Below, piece after piece: positions 29,560 to 39,167 of a DNA stretch of 64,000 bases. Position numbers and translations under genes: made by a program. The first letter of the stretch is position 1. Every line of letters starts with the position of its first letter. The notes under the pieces were generated by a model that saw nothing but the letters and a program-made list of their open reading frames with translations, did no database searches and had not been told where the DNA came from. This DNA is from an uncultured Colwellia sp. (GTDB taxonomy: Bacteria > Pseudomonadota > Gammaproteobacteria > Enterobacterales > Alteromonadaceae): contig CAJXQI010000008.1 in NCBI GenBank assembly GCA_913058395.1, forward strand, positions 124,001-188,000. Direction: 5' to 3'.

Positions 29560-30552
29560 ATGTTCGACCATTTGTTCATGCAAACTTTGATCTTATTGCT
29601 TTCACTAGTCACCTTAGTGTGGAGTGCAGACAAATTTGTATTTGGTGCGTCATCGTTAGCGCGTAACTTTGGCATATCCCCTATGATCATCGGTTTAACT
29701 ATCGTTGCTATGGGTTCATCGGCTCCAGAAATGATGATAGCAGCAACAGCGTCTTTAGACGGAAACCCCGATATCGCCGTCGGTAATGCCATTGGGTCAA
29801 ATATAACCAATATTGCCTTAGTACTAGGTTTAACCGCTTTATTTCACCCGTTATCCGTTTCTTCATCAACCATCAAACGTGAAATTCCTTTAATACTATT
29901 AATTACCGCAATTGCCACTTATATGTTGGCTAACAACAACTTTAGTTTCAATGAAGGACTAATTTTAATCATAGGTTTTGTTTCTTATCTTGCTATTTTG
30001 CTATTCGTGACATTAAGACGCGCTAAACAAAACCCAATTGACGATAAAATGGTACTAGAAGCCGAAAAAGAAGTACCTGACGCTGTCAGTAAGCCACGCT
30101 CGTTCTTTTGGTTAATTTTCGGAATGATTTTATTGCCATTAAGTGCGAGTTTTTTAGTTAGCTCTTCAGTGTTTATTGCTAAAGATTTTGGCATTAGTGA
30201 CTTGGTTATCAGCTTGACCGTAATTGCTGTCGGCACCAGTCTTCCTGAACTTGCAGCAAGTATTATGAGCATTATAAAAAAAGAAGATGACTTAGCGTTA
30301 GGTAATATTATCGGTTCAAATATTTTTAATATTCTGGCAGTGTTATCACTAGCAGGTTTAATTTCTCCGGGTGATATTGACCAAGATGCCGCCGCTCGTG
30401 ATGCTCCCTATATGTTAGCAACCACCTTTTTATTATTCATTTTATGCTTTAGTCGCAGTGGAAAGTTTCGTATCACGCGAGCAAAAGGGCTACTATTATT
30501 AGCGGTATTTATTGGTTACCAAATATTACTTTTTAGCCAACTTAAAGCCTAA
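29560..30552 (+). CDS. yrbG: Calcium/sodium antiporter family protein YrbG
   Basis: The 330-residue protein has about ten membrane helices in two inverted halves, each with the exchanger alpha repeat (MGSSAPEMMIAATASLDGNPDIAVGNAIGSN and VGTSLPELAASIMSIIKKEDDLALGNIIGSN). It exchanges calcium for sodium or potassium in relatives; the role in E. coli is unclear. A strong AGGAG lies six bases upstream. It is the first gene of the kds-lpt-rpoN series, as in E. coli. Confidence 0.93.
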   Translation: MFDHLFMQTLILLLSLVTLVWSADKFVFGASSLARNFGISPMIIGLTIVAMGSSAPEMMIAATASLDGNPDIAVGNAIGSNITNIALVLGLTALFHPLSVSSSTIKREIPLILLITAIATYMLANNNFSFNEGLILIIGFVSYLAILLFVTLRRAKQNPIDDKMVLEAEKEVPDAVSKPRSFFWLIFGMILLPLSASFLVSSSVFIAKDFGISDLVISLTVIAVGTSLPELAASIMSIIKKEDDLALGNIIGSNIFNILAVLSLAGLISPGDIDQDAAARDAPYMLATTFLLFILCFSRSGKFRITRAKGLLLLAVFIGYQILLFSQLKA

Positions 30553-30565
30553 CTAGCGGTATATT

Positions 30566-31534
30566 ATGATGAAAAACTTTAAGCAATTAGCACAAAATGT
30601 TATTGAAATAGAGCAACAAGCCATCGCTGAGTTGTCAGCATTTATCGATGACGACTTTGCCAAAGCCTGTGAACTAATGTTTAACTGTTCTGGCAGAGTG
30701 ATTGTTATTGGCATGGGTAAGTCAGGCCACATTGGCGGAAAAATTGCGGCGACATTGGCTAGCACAGGTACGCCATCATTTTTTGTCCATCCCGGAGAAG
30801 CCAGTCATGGCGACTTGGGTATGATCACCTTAGATGACGTAGTACTCACCATCTCTAATTCTGGTGAAACCGGTGAAGTATTAGCAATTATTCCTGTTAT
30901 TAAGCGTATTGGCGCAAAGCTTATTGCCATGACAGGTAAGCCTGACTCTACCTTAGCAAAGTTGGCTGACAAACATATATGCGTACAAGTTTCACAAGAA
31001 GCTTGTCCGCTAGGTTTAGCACCAACGTCAAGTACCACTGCTACCTTAGTGATGGGCGATGCCGTTGCCGTTGCACTATTAAATGCTCGCGGTTTTACTG
31101 CTGATGACTTTGCTTTATCACATCCTGGCGGTAGTTTAGGTAAAAGACTATTACTACGTTTAGCCGATATCATGCATAAAAGCGACCGTATCCCAATGGT
31201 TAAAGCTGATGCTAAGATAAAAGACGCGTTAGTTGAAATGTCACTGAAAGGTTTAGGCATGACCGCGATTGTTGATAGCAACAATATTCTTATCGGATTA
31301 TTTACCGATGGTGATTTACGCCGAATTCTAGATGCAAAAATAGATATCCACCAAGATATGATTACCAGTGTCATGACCGAACAACCTTATGTTGCTGAGC
31401 AAGATATGTTGGCGGCAGAAGCATTGAAGATTATGGAAGACAAAAAAATTAACGGTTTAATTATTGTCGATAAAGACAATCACCCTATTGGGGCAATGAA
31501 TATGCACGATTTATTAAAATCAGGAGTGCTATAA
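30566..31534 (+). CDS. kdsD: D-arabinose 5-phosphate isomerase KdsD
   Basis: The 322-residue enzyme makes arabinose 5-phosphate from ribulose 5-phosphate, the first step to Kdo for LPS. A SIS sugar isomerase domain (about residues 35-185, with VIGMGKSGHIGGKIAATLASTG and HPGEASHGDLGM) precedes two CBS domains (about 205-320). It starts 13 bp after yrbG. Confidence 0.96.
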   Translation: MMKNFKQLAQNVIEIEQQAIAELSAFIDDDFAKACELMFNCSGRVIVIGMGKSGHIGGKIAATLASTGTPSFFVHPGEASHGDLGMITLDDVVLTISNSGETGEVLAIIPVIKRIGAKLIAMTGKPDSTLAKLADKHICVQVSQEACPLGLAPTSSTTATLVMGDAVAVALLNARGFTADDFALSHPGGSLGKRLLLRLADIMHKSDRIPMVKADAKIKDALVEMSLKGLGMTAIVDSNNILIGLFTDGDLRRILDAKIDIHQDMITSVMTEQPYVAEQDMLAAEALKIMEDKKINGLIIVDKDNHPIGAMNMHDLLKSGVL

Positions 31535-31535
31535 A

Positions 31536-32081
31536 TTGGACAGTTTATACGGCAAAGTTGACGCCAGTATTTGGCAAAAAGCGAAAAATATTAAATTATT
31601 TATTTGTGATATTGATGGCGTTTTTTCTGACGGGCGCATTTACTTGGGCAATGACGGAGAAGAGCTAAAAGCCTTTCATACTAAAGACGGCTATGGCATA
31701 AAAGCCTTAGGTGCTAGTGGTGTTGATGTTGCAGTTATTACAGGCCGACAATCCAACATTGTTCAAACTCGTATGACAGCATTAAATGTTAAGCACATAG
31801 TGCAAGGACAAGAAGATAAGCTTCCGGCATTAAAAGCTATGGCGAAGTCACTTAACCTACTGCCAGAGCAAATTGCCTATATAGGTGATGACATGCCTGA
31901 TTTTGAATGCCTTAATTATGTCGGCTTAAGTATTGCGGTAAACGACGCTCACCCTGCTATTTTAAAAATATGTGACTATATTACGTATACACGTGGCGGT
32001 TTTGGTGCAGTGCGCGAGGTTTGCGATTTAATGATGCAAAGCCAAAACACCTTAGCTGATGCGACAGGCGCAAGCGTATGA
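31536..32081 (+). CDS. kdsC: 3-deoxy-D-manno-octulosonate 8-phosphate phosphatase KdsC
   Basis: The 181-residue HAD-family phosphatase releases Kdo from Kdo 8-phosphate. The catalytic motif is FICDIDGVFSDGRIY, with ITGRQSNIV and YIGDDMPDFECL. The start is a TTG one base after the kdsD stop, supported by AGGAG nine bases upstream. Its stop overlaps the lptC start (ATGA). Confidence 0.96.
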   Translation: MDSLYGKVDASIWQKAKNIKLFICDIDGVFSDGRIYLGNDGEELKAFHTKDGYGIKALGASGVDVAVITGRQSNIVQTRMTALNVKHIVQGQEDKLPALKAMAKSLNLLPEQIAYIGDDMPDFECLNYVGLSIAVNDAHPAILKICDYITYTRGGFGAVREVCDLMMQSQNTLADATGASV

Positions 32082-32644
32082 ATCGAATATACAGTGCGAC
32101 AATCGCGTTTTTCCTATTCGCCGTAGCCACTTATGGTTTAATCGAATGGTATAGTGCGAAGGAGGTCGACACCAGTGTACTCGGTAACAGCAACGAACCA
32201 GAATTCATCGCAGAAAATCTTAATAGTGATGTTTATCAAGATGCTGGTAATTTATCATATGTAGTAGAAGCACAACGTATGGAACATTACGAGCAATTAG
32301 AGGTCACACACTTTGAATACCCGCGTTATACCTTGTATCCAAAAAATAACAAACCGACTTGGCAAGTAACCGCCAACGAAGGCACTTTGTATAATAACAA
32401 CCGTGTAAGATTAGAAAATCGTGTCAGGCTAATCGCCACTGACAAAGAGAGTTTAATACAGGAAGTTCACGGGAAGAACTTAGAAATGGACTTGAAAAGC
32501 AATATAATTAGCTCAGAGCAAACTATTCTAATATTAGGTAAAGGATTTACTATGTATGGCTCAGGATTAATTGTAGACTTAAACACAACACAGATGACAT
32601 TGACTGAACATGTACAAACCATTTATAAAAAAACTAAAAACTAA
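32078..32644 (+). CDS. lptC: LPS export protein LptC
   Basis: The 188-residue bitopic protein links the inner-membrane LptBFG transporter to the periplasmic LptA bridge. It has an N-terminal helix (residues 5-24) and a beta-jellyroll domain. Sequence conservation in this family is low; the assignment rests on length, topology and place between kdsC and lptA. It overlaps kdsC by four bases and lptA by 35. Confidence 0.92.
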   Translation: MNRIYSATIAFFLFAVATYGLIEWYSAKEVDTSVLGNSNEPEFIAENLNSDVYQDAGNLSYVVEAQRMEHYEQLEVTHFEYPRYTLYPKNNKPTWQVTANEGTLYNNNRVRLENRVRLIATDKESLIQEVHGKNLEMDLKSNIISSEQTILILGKGFTMYGSGLIVDLNTTQMTLTEHVQTIYKKTKN

Positions 32645-33155
32645 AGCAGCTTACTTAGCGGCATTAATATTATTAGCTCCTTTAGCAAGTGCTGAAAAAT
32701 TTGATGTTGAGCAAGAAATTAAAATTTCTTCTTCACGACAAGCTGCCGATCTGAAAAACAAAATATTCAGCTACATTGATAATGTCATTATTTCTCAAGG
32801 TACACTGACCATTAATGCTGACTTGGTACAAGTTATCACGCAGGACAAAAGCGAAAATAAAACTTATATTGCGAAAGGTTCACCCGCTACATTCGAGCAA
32901 ACACTAGAAGACGGTAGTCCAATTAATTTGCAAGCCAATGAAATTAGATACGAACCAGCAAAGAATATTGTCGTTATCTCTGGAAACGCTTTACTGACAC
33001 AAGAAGGTAGTGAAGTAAGTGGTAGTAAAATCACTTATAACTTTGAAACTGAATACGTTAATGCTGAAAGTTTAGAAAACGCAAAAGTTGAAACAGTACT
33101 ACAACCTAAAGCAAAAACAGAATTACCGAAAGACCTTAAGGAAAAGCTAAAGTAA
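32610..33155 (+). CDS. lptA: LPS transport periplasmic protein LptA
   Basis: The 181-residue periplasmic protein has a signal peptide (residues 1-28, ending PLASA) and an OstA-type jellyroll domain (IFSYIDNVIISQGTLTINADLVQV, then INLQANEIRYEPAKNIVVISGNA). It polymerises into the bridge that carries LPS to the outer membrane. The start lies inside lptC, a 35-base overlap. Confidence 0.95.
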   Translation: MYKPFIKKLKTKAAYLAALILLAPLASAEKFDVEQEIKISSSRQAADLKNKIFSYIDNVIISQGTLTINADLVQVITQDKSENKTYIAKGSPATFEQTLEDGSPINLQANEIRYEPAKNIVVISGNALLTQEGSEVSGSKITYNFETEYVNAESLENAKVETVLQPKAKTELPKDLKEKLK

Positions 33156-33887
33156 ATGTCGAATTCAACATTGTCTGCAACAGGCTTAGCAAAATCTTAT
33201 AAAGGCAGAAAAGTCGTTAAAAATGTCAGTTTGGAAGTGTCTGCTGGTCAAATCGTTGGCTTATTAGGGCCTAATGGCGCGGGTAAAACCACCTCGTTTT
33301 ATATGATAGTTGGCTTAGTCAATAATGATAGCGGTGCTATTGTTTTAAATAATGAAGACCTTACTCTGCTGCCTATGCATGAGCGCGCTCGTAAAGGTAT
33401 TGGCTACTTACCACAGGAAGCATCAATATTTCGGAAATTGTCAGTTTATGACAATATCATGGCAATTTTACAAACCAGAAAATCATTGTCGGATGTTGAA
33501 AAAGAAGAAAAGCTTGAGCACTTGCTTGAGGAATTCAATATTGGTCATATTAAAGATAATTTAGGCATGAGCTTATCAGGCGGTGAACGCCGCCGCGTTG
33601 AAATTGCGCGTGCATTAGCCGCTGATCCAAAATTTATTCTACTTGATGAGCCTTTTGCTGGTGTTGATCCAATTTCAGTAGGTGATATAAAAAAAATTAT
33701 CCTACACTTAAAGGAACGTGGTATTGGCATCTTAATTACCGACCATAATGTTCGTGAAACTCTCGATGTTTGTGAACACGCTTATATTGTTAGCCATGGC
33801 GAACTTATTGCAGAAGGTGATGCGGATCAAATTCTTGCAAACCAACACGTAAGAGATGTATACCTAGGCGAACAATTCACGCTATAG
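33156..33887 (+). CDS. lptB: LPS export ATPase LptB
   Basis: The 243-residue ABC ATPase powers LPS extraction by LptFG. Walker A is GPNGAGKTT, the signature [15 protein letters not shown], and Walker [14 protein letters not shown]. It begins directly after the lptA stop. The lptF and lptG permease genes are not in the window, as is usual. Confidence 0.97.
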   Translation: MSNSTLSATGLAKSYKGRKVVKNVSLEVSAGQIVGLLGPNGAGKTTSFYMIVGLVNNDSGAIVLNNEDLTLLPMHERARKGIGYLPQEASIFRKLSVYDNIMAILQTRKSLSDVEKEEKLEHLLEEFNIGHIKDNLGMSLSGGERRRVEIARALAADPKFILLDEPFAGVDPISVGDIKKIILHLKERGIGILITDHNVRETLDVCEHAYIVSHGELIAEGDADQILANQHVRDVYLGEQFTL

Positions 33888-33951
33888 TTAATGGCAGGCT
33901 TTAGCAATAAAATAACAATGTTCTAAAAGTAACAGGGAAACGAAAACCTAA

Positions 33952-35460
33952 ATGCGTCCTACTCTGCAGCTCCGTATCGGACAACAGCTAACAATGACTC
34001 CACAATTGCAGCAAGCAATTAAGCTGTTGCAATTGTCGACCTTGGATCTACAGCAAGAGATTCAAGAAGCGCTTGAAAGTAATCCACTACTTGAAATGGA
34101 TGAAAATCAAACGAGCACCTCAGAAAGTACTCCAGACAATTTAGAAGAAGCATTTTCAGCTAGTACAAGTGCAAGTACCGAAGTGACTCCTTCAGATGGT
34201 AGCGAAGATTCAACGCCTACCATCGATGAAATTAGCTCTGCCGAAGGCCTCGCAAAAACTGATATTCCTGAAGAACTTAATACTGACACCACATGGGATG
34301 ATAATTTCAGCGCAGGTGCTAGTAGTGGCGGTGTTGGTGTCGCTTCTGAAGATTATACTTATCAAGGTGAAACTAAAGACTCCATTCAAGACCATCTTAT
34401 TTGGCAAATGGAATTAACGCCTTTTACCGAAACCGATCAAACCATTGCAATCGCTATAATTGAAGCTATAGACGAAGCGGGTTATTTAACCGTATCTGCA
34501 GAAGAAATTTTGGAAAGTGTTGGTATTGAAGACCTAGAACTTGATGAAGTTGAAGTCGTTTTAAAACGAATCAATGTTTTTGATCCTATTGGTGTCGCAG
34601 CACGCTCAATTCCTGAATGTTTGCTTATTCAATTGAACCAATTCTCCGAAGACACACCATGGTTAGCTGAAAGTAAACTAGCCGTTGGCGAATACATCGA
34701 TTTATTAGGTAATCGCGACTACCGTCAATTGATGCGTAAATTGCGTTTGAAAGAAGACCAGTTACGTGAAGTCATCCGCCTTATTCAAACTCTCGACCCT
34801 CGTCCTGGCGACAGCGTTATTAAAAGTGAAGAACAGTATGTTATTCCTGATGTTTCAGTCGAGAAGAAAAATGGCCGCTGGACTGTTGAATTAAACCCAG
34901 ACACCGCTCCTAAATTATCGGTAAATCAGCAATATGCTGCAATGTCGAGATCAATGAAGTCGACTAATGACACGCAGTTTATTCGCTCTAATTTGCAAGA
35001 AGCAAAATGGTTTATTAAAAGCTTAGAAAGCCGTAACGATACCTTATTAAAAGTATCTAACTGTATAGTACAACGCCAACAAGGTTTCTTCGAACATGGT
35101 CCTGAAGCTATGCGACCAATGGTGTTAAACGATATTGCTGAAGCGGTAGATATGCATGAATCAACAATTTCTCGCGTTACCACGCAGAAATATATGCACA
35201 CACCACGAGGCATATTTGAACTTAAATACTTCTTTTCAAGCCATGTTAGTACCGAAAATGGCGGCGAATGCTCATCAACCGCTATTCGTGAATTAATTAA
35301 AAAACTAGTTGCTGCAGAAATTCCAGCTAAACCATTAAGCGATAGCAAAATGGCAGAAATTTTAGCTGAACAAGGCATTAAAGTGGCTAGGCGTACCATT
35401 GCAAAGTATCGAGAATCACTCTCTATACCACCATCGAATCAACGTAAAAGCCTATTATAG
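33952..35460 (+). CDS. rpoN: RNA polymerase sigma-54 factor
   Basis: The 502-residue sigma factor recognises -24/-12 promoters and needs AAA+ activators. Region I ([19 protein letters not shown]) binds polymerase and activator. A long acidic Ser/Thr-rich region II covers about residues 45-140. The RpoN box reads [12 protein letters not shown] near the C-terminus. It lies 64 bp after lptB and upstream of the nitrogen PTS genes, the conserved order. Confidence 0.97.
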   Translation: MRPTLQLRIGQQLTMTPQLQQAIKLLQLSTLDLQQEIQEALESNPLLEMDENQTSTSESTPDNLEEAFSASTSASTEVTPSDGSEDSTPTIDEISSAEGLAKTDIPEELNTDTTWDDNFSAGASSGGVGVASEDYTYQGETKDSIQDHLIWQMELTPFTETDQTIAIAIIEAIDEAGYLTVSAEEILESVGIEDLELDEVEVVLKRINVFDPIGVAARSIPECLLIQLNQFSEDTPWLAESKLAVGEYIDLLGNRDYRQLMRKLRLKEDQLREVIRLIQTLDPRPGDSVIKSEEQYVIPDVSVEKKNGRWTVELNPDTAPKLSVNQQYAAMSRSMKSTNDTQFIRSNLQEAKWFIKSLESRNDTLLKVSNCIVQRQQGFFEHGPEAMRPMVLNDIAEAVDMHESTISRVTTQKYMHTPRGIFELKYFFSSHVSTENGGECSSTAIRELIKKLVAAEIPAKPLSDSKMAEILAEQGIKVARRTIAKYRESLSIPPSNQRKSLL

Positions 35461-35496
35461 GCTTGGTTTATTAACCCGCAAAAGAGGATGACGCAT

Positions 35497-35784
35497 ATGC
35501 AAATTAATCTTACCGGACACCATGTCGCTGTTACCGATTCATTACGTGATTATGTCAATGGAAAATTTGAAAAATTAGAACGACATTTTGATCATATCAA
35601 TAATGTTCATGTTGTTTTAACTGTTGAAAAACTCAATCAAATAGCTGAATCCACTGTACATTTAAGTGGCAGTGAAGTTCATGCTAAAGCAGAAAATAAC
35701 GATATGTACGCTTCTATTGATTCTTTGATTGATAAGTTGGATCGCCAAATATTGAAATACAAAGGCAAAATAAACAAACATTAA
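35497..35784 (+). CDS. hpf: Ribosome hibernation-promoting factor HPF (short form)
   Basis: The 95-residue protein stabilises inactive ribosomes in stationary phase. MQINLTGHHVAVTDSLRDYV and the C-terminal DKLDRQILKYKGKINKH match the short gammaproteobacterial form. An ATG at 35488 is in frame, but the ATG at 35497 sits nine bases after AGAGG and gives exactly the E. coli length. Confidence 0.95.
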   Translation: MQINLTGHHVAVTDSLRDYVNGKFEKLERHFDHINNVHVVLTVEKLNQIAESTVHLSGSEVHAKAENNDMYASIDSLIDKLDRQILKYKGKINKH

Positions 35785-35815
35785 CGTCCCTTCGCATTAG
35801 GTTTTTGAAGTAATT

Positions 35816-36268
35816 ATGAAGTTGCAAGATATCTTAACTCCGGACTGCACAATATGCGCAGCTCCGGGCTCTAGCAAAAAGCGCGTCTTAGAATATTTAA
35901 GCAGCTTAGCGGCAGAAAAGCTGGAAAGCCACGACACATTTCAATTATTGGAAAGTTTGGTTAAGCGAGAAAAAATGGGGTCAACCGGCATCGGTAATGG
36001 CATTGCCATTCCTCATGGACGTTTAGAAAATGCCAGCAAACCAATCGCCGTTGTAATCACTACAGAGCAAGCAATAAATTTTGATGCCATTGATCATCGC
36101 CCTGTCGATATCTTTATCGCATTGTTTGCGCCGGAAGAGGAGTGCCAAAATCACCTATGTACCCTACAAAGCATCGCGCAAATATTTCGCGATAAACAAT
36201 TTTGTAAACAAGTCCGTAAATGTGAGAATAACCAAGCACTTTTCGAATTAATCCAACAAGCGAGTTAA
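35816..36268 (+). CDS. ptsN: Nitrogen PTS enzyme IIA
   Basis: The 150-residue EIIA-Ntr protein is the last phosphoacceptor of the regulatory nitrogen PTS and controls potassium transport and other targets in E. coli. The phosphorylated histidine is H67 in GIAIPHGR. Its partner NPr (ptsO) is 0.9 kb downstream; the first component, PtsP, is not in the window. Confidence 0.95.
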   Translation: MKLQDILTPDCTICAAPGSSKKRVLEYLSSLAAEKLESHDTFQLLESLVKREKMGSTGIGNGIAIPHGRLENASKPIAVVITTEQAINFDAIDHRPVDIFIALFAPEEECQNHLCTLQSIAQIFRDKQFCKQVRKCENNQALFELIQQAS

Positions 36269-36274
36269 ATACCA

Positions 36275-37129
36275 GTGAAATTAATCATTGTCAGTGGCCG
36301 TTCCGGCTCAGGTAAAAGTGTTGCACTGCGTGTATTAGAAGATTTAGGCTACTACTGTGTCGATAATATTCCAGTAAATTTACTACCTGCCTTAACGCAT
36401 ACCGTTATTAATGATTACGAAAATGTTGCCGTTAGCCTTGATGTCCGTAACTTACCTGCAGACCCAAATGACGTGCCGGAAATTATTGATTATCTCCCTA
36501 GCGCAGTTGAGTTAAATTTACTTTATTTAGACGCTGATGATAGCGATCTTATTCGTCGTTTTAGCGAAACACGACGCCTACACCCTTTGATTAAGCAGAA
36601 CATAGCTCTTGATCAAGCTATCGCGTTAGAAAAGCAACTGTTAGAGCCAATTGCCACACGCGCACATTTATATATTAATACTAGCCAGCTCTCACCGCAT
36701 CAGTTGGCCGATTTAGTCAGAGAAAGAATTCTGGGTAAAAAGTCTGGCACTATGGTGGTGGTATTTGAATCGTTTGGCTTTAAGCATGGCGTACCGCAAG
36801 ATGCAGACTACGTATTTGATGCTCGATTTTTGCCTAACCCCTATTGGGATAAAGAATTAAAAGCTCACACAGGCTTAGATAAACCGGTACAAGACTTTCT
36901 TGCGACTCAACCTATAGTTACTAAGTTTATCTGGCAAATTAATAGTTTTATGATGACCTGGTTGCCACACCTTGAACGTAACAATCGTAGCTATGTCACT
37001 ATCGCGATCGGCTGTACAGGTGGTAAACATAGATCAGTTTATATTGCCGAGTTACTCGCTAATAATATGCGTAAAGAGCGGGTTGACGTGCAATCGCGTC
37101 ACCGTGATTTAACGCTTGCTAGCACTTAA
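36275..37129 (+). CDS. rapZ: RNase adaptor protein RapZ
   Basis: The 284-residue protein has an N-terminal P-loop (GRSGSGKSVALRVLEDLG) and the C-terminal RNA-binding domain with GCTGGKHRSVYIAE. In E. coli it delivers the small RNA GlmZ to RNase E, tuning amino-sugar synthesis. The start is a GTG six bases after ptsN. Confidence 0.95.
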   Translation: MKLIIVSGRSGSGKSVALRVLEDLGYYCVDNIPVNLLPALTHTVINDYENVAVSLDVRNLPADPNDVPEIIDYLPSAVELNLLYLDADDSDLIRRFSETRRLHPLIKQNIALDQAIALEKQLLEPIATRAHLYINTSQLSPHQLADLVRERILGKKSGTMVVVFESFGFKHGVPQDADYVFDARFLPNPYWDKELKAHTGLDKPVQDFLATQPIVTKFIWQINSFMMTWLPHLERNNRSYVTIAIGCTGGKHRSVYIAELLANNMRKERVDVQSRHRDLTLAST

Positions 37130-37152
37130 CTAACGGATTAACGACATTCACT

Positions 37153-37425
37153 ATGCCGATTAACCGCAAAGTAAAAATCATCAATAAGCTTGGGCTTCAC
37201 GCCCGAGCAGCGTCTAAGTTGGCCCAGCTAAGCCAAAAATTCAGCGCCACGATTACCTTAGATTTAGACGGCAACAGTGCCGATGCCAATAGTATAATGG
37301 GCCTAATGCTACTAGCTGGTGCACAGGGAAAAATCGTCAGCGTAACGGCCACTGGTGAAGATGCAGAACAAGCCTTGAATGAGATTTGCCAATTATTTAG
37401 TGATAAATTCGACGAAGCCGAATAA
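37153..37425 (+). CDS. ptsO: Phosphocarrier protein NPr
   Basis: This 90-residue HPr-like protein carries phosphate from PtsP to PtsN. The phosphorylated histidine is H16 in KLGLHARAASKLAQL, and the ANSIMGLMLLAGAQG segment is typical. It ends the rpoN-hpf-ptsN-rapZ-ptsO series. No clear terminator follows. Confidence 0.95.
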   Translation: MPINRKVKIINKLGLHARAASKLAQLSQKFSATITLDLDGNSADANSIMGLMLLAGAQGKIVSVTATGEDAEQALNEICQLFSDKFDEAE

Positions 37426-37603
37426 GTAGCACTCGCTTATCTGTTCAACCAGTTATTAAGTCAATAAAAAAGCTGCGAAAAGTGGCAAATTACGATAAAC
37501 TCATTGTCGATGTTTATTAAAAGTTCACTGCAACATTACCTTAATAAACATCCTTCATAATAAAAAATATCAATTTCGTTTTGCAACGGCACAGGACAAC
37601 AAT

Positions 37604-38965
37604 ATGCCGGAAGTTTCTGAACAAGAGTACAGCCACCAACGTCTACAGCAGGTTAATGATGCCCTCGGTAGTGGTATGTATGTCTATGTCCGAAAACTAC
37701 TGCAGGACATGCCTGCGTTTGATCTCGCCTTATTATTAGAATCATCGCCAACGAAAAGCCGTACCGTACTTTGGCAATTAATCGATGCTGATCATCACGG
37801 TGAAGTACTTGAAGAGCTTAATGAAGAAGTTCGAAAAGGTATTCTTAAAAATATCCGTCCAGAAAAGCTTGCTGAAGTCGCAGAAGGCATGGACGTTGAT
37901 GATTTAGCAGAAGTTTTCCGTACTCTACCTGACAGTGTATATCGTGAAGTGCTGAGTTCAATGGACTCACAAGATCGCAGTCGTGTAGAAGCCGCACTGT
38001 CATACGAAGAAGACACTGCCGGCGGTATCATGAACACTGATACCATTTCCATTCGCCCTGACGTTACCGTCGACGTAGTATTAAGATACTTGCGTTTACG
38101 TGGTGAATTACCGGAAGCAACTGACTCCTTTTACGTTGTAGACAGGGAAGATCATTTCATTGGTGCCGTATCATTATCAGCCATTGTTACTGCAAAACCA
38201 GAAACGATTGTTTCAACGCTGATTGACGATGAAATTGAAGCTATTACCGCTGATATGAACGAAAAAGACGTTGCGCAACTATTCGAACGGCATGATTGGT
38301 TTTCCGCACCTGTTGTTGATGAAGAAGATCGCTTACTCGGCCGTATTACCGTTGATGACGTGGTTGACATTATTCGTGAAGAAGCTGAACACTCGATGAT
38401 GAGTATGGCGGGTTTAGACGATGAAGCTGATACCTTCGCGCCCGTTTTAAAAAGTACCCAACAACGCTCTGTTTGGTTGGGGGTTAACTTAATAACCGCA
38501 TTATTAGCCGTTGCCGTATCAAGTATGTTTGAAGGCATTTTAAGCCAATTAGCCATACTCGCAGTGTTAAACTCTTTAGTTCCTAGCATGGGCGGCGTCG
38601 CTGGTAATCAAACCTTAACCTTAGTTATTCGTGGTATTGCTTTGGGGCATGTTGGCGAAAGTAACTCACGAATTTTACTTTATAAAGAATTAGCTGTTGG
38701 CTTCTTTAACGGTATGATTTGGGCCATATTAATCGCAACCGTAGTGGCTATTTGGCAGCAAAACATCATGTTAGGGGCAATAATCGCTTTTGCCATGTTG
38801 ATGAATATGACTGCAGCTGGTATTGCAGGCGTTACCATCCCATTGATGTTAAAAAAGATGAATATTGACCCTGCACTGGCTGGCAGTGTTATTCTAACGA
38901 CCATCACAGATGTAGTTGGTATTTTTGCCTTTTTAGGTACCGCGACATTGTTTTTAGGCACTTAA
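37604..38965 (+). CDS. mgtE: Magnesium transporter MgtE
   Basis: The 453-residue channel has an N-terminal helical superdomain rich in acidic residues (about 20-135), two CBS domains (about 140-265) and five membrane helices (about 290-450). PSMGGVAGNQTLTLVIRG and the pore-forming AGIAGVTIPLMLKK match the family. Magnesium binding to the cytoplasmic domain closes the channel in the Thermus homologue. The 178-bp upstream region shows no recognised riboswitch. Confidence 0.95.
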   Translation: MPEVSEQEYSHQRLQQVNDALGSGMYVYVRKLLQDMPAFDLALLLESSPTKSRTVLWQLIDADHHGEVLEELNEEVRKGILKNIRPEKLAEVAEGMDVDDLAEVFRTLPDSVYREVLSSMDSQDRSRVEAALSYEEDTAGGIMNTDTISIRPDVTVDVVLRYLRLRGELPEATDSFYVVDREDHFIGAVSLSAIVTAKPETIVSTLIDDEIEAITADMNEKDVAQLFERHDWFSAPVVDEEDRLLGRITVDDVVDIIREEAEHSMMSMAGLDDEADTFAPVLKSTQQRSVWLGVNLITALLAVAVSSMFEGILSQLAILAVLNSLVPSMGGVAGNQTLTLVIRGIALGHVGESNSRILLYKELAVGFFNGMIWAILIATVVAIWQQNIMLGAIIAFAMLMNMTAAGIAGVTIPLMLKKMNIDPALAGSVILTTITDVVGIFAFLGTATLFLGT

Positions 38966-39097
38966 ACCTTAATCTTTCTGTTAAGTAGCTTGGTGTTGCC
39001 CGCATTCTTTCACAGCTATGTGACCGCACCCCCGAATATATACATTCTTAGTATCCATGCATCCGTGCATCCGTGTTTTACAGTACGTCCTAAACAT

Positions 39098-39124
39098 AAA
39101 AAGCGAGCTCTTGGCTCGCTTTTT
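39098..39124. terminator. Bidirectional terminator between mgtE and pmbA
   Basis: The stem AAAAAGCGAGC/GCTCGCTTTTT with a five-base loop has T runs on both strands, between converging genes. Confidence 0.88.
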
Positions 39125-39167
39125 AATTAACTAAAAAAATTTCCAACTTAAACGTTAGGCAACTCGA

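Noticed and set aside
37426-37603. Magnesium riboswitch before mgtE
   Set aside because: The 178-bp leader is AT-rich and shows none of the M-box or ykkC-type conserved blocks I could recognise.
39051-39074. Short direct repeat (GCATCCGT twice) after mgtE
   Set aside because: Only two exact copies of eight bases; too small to interpret as a mobile or regulatory element without genome-wide counts.
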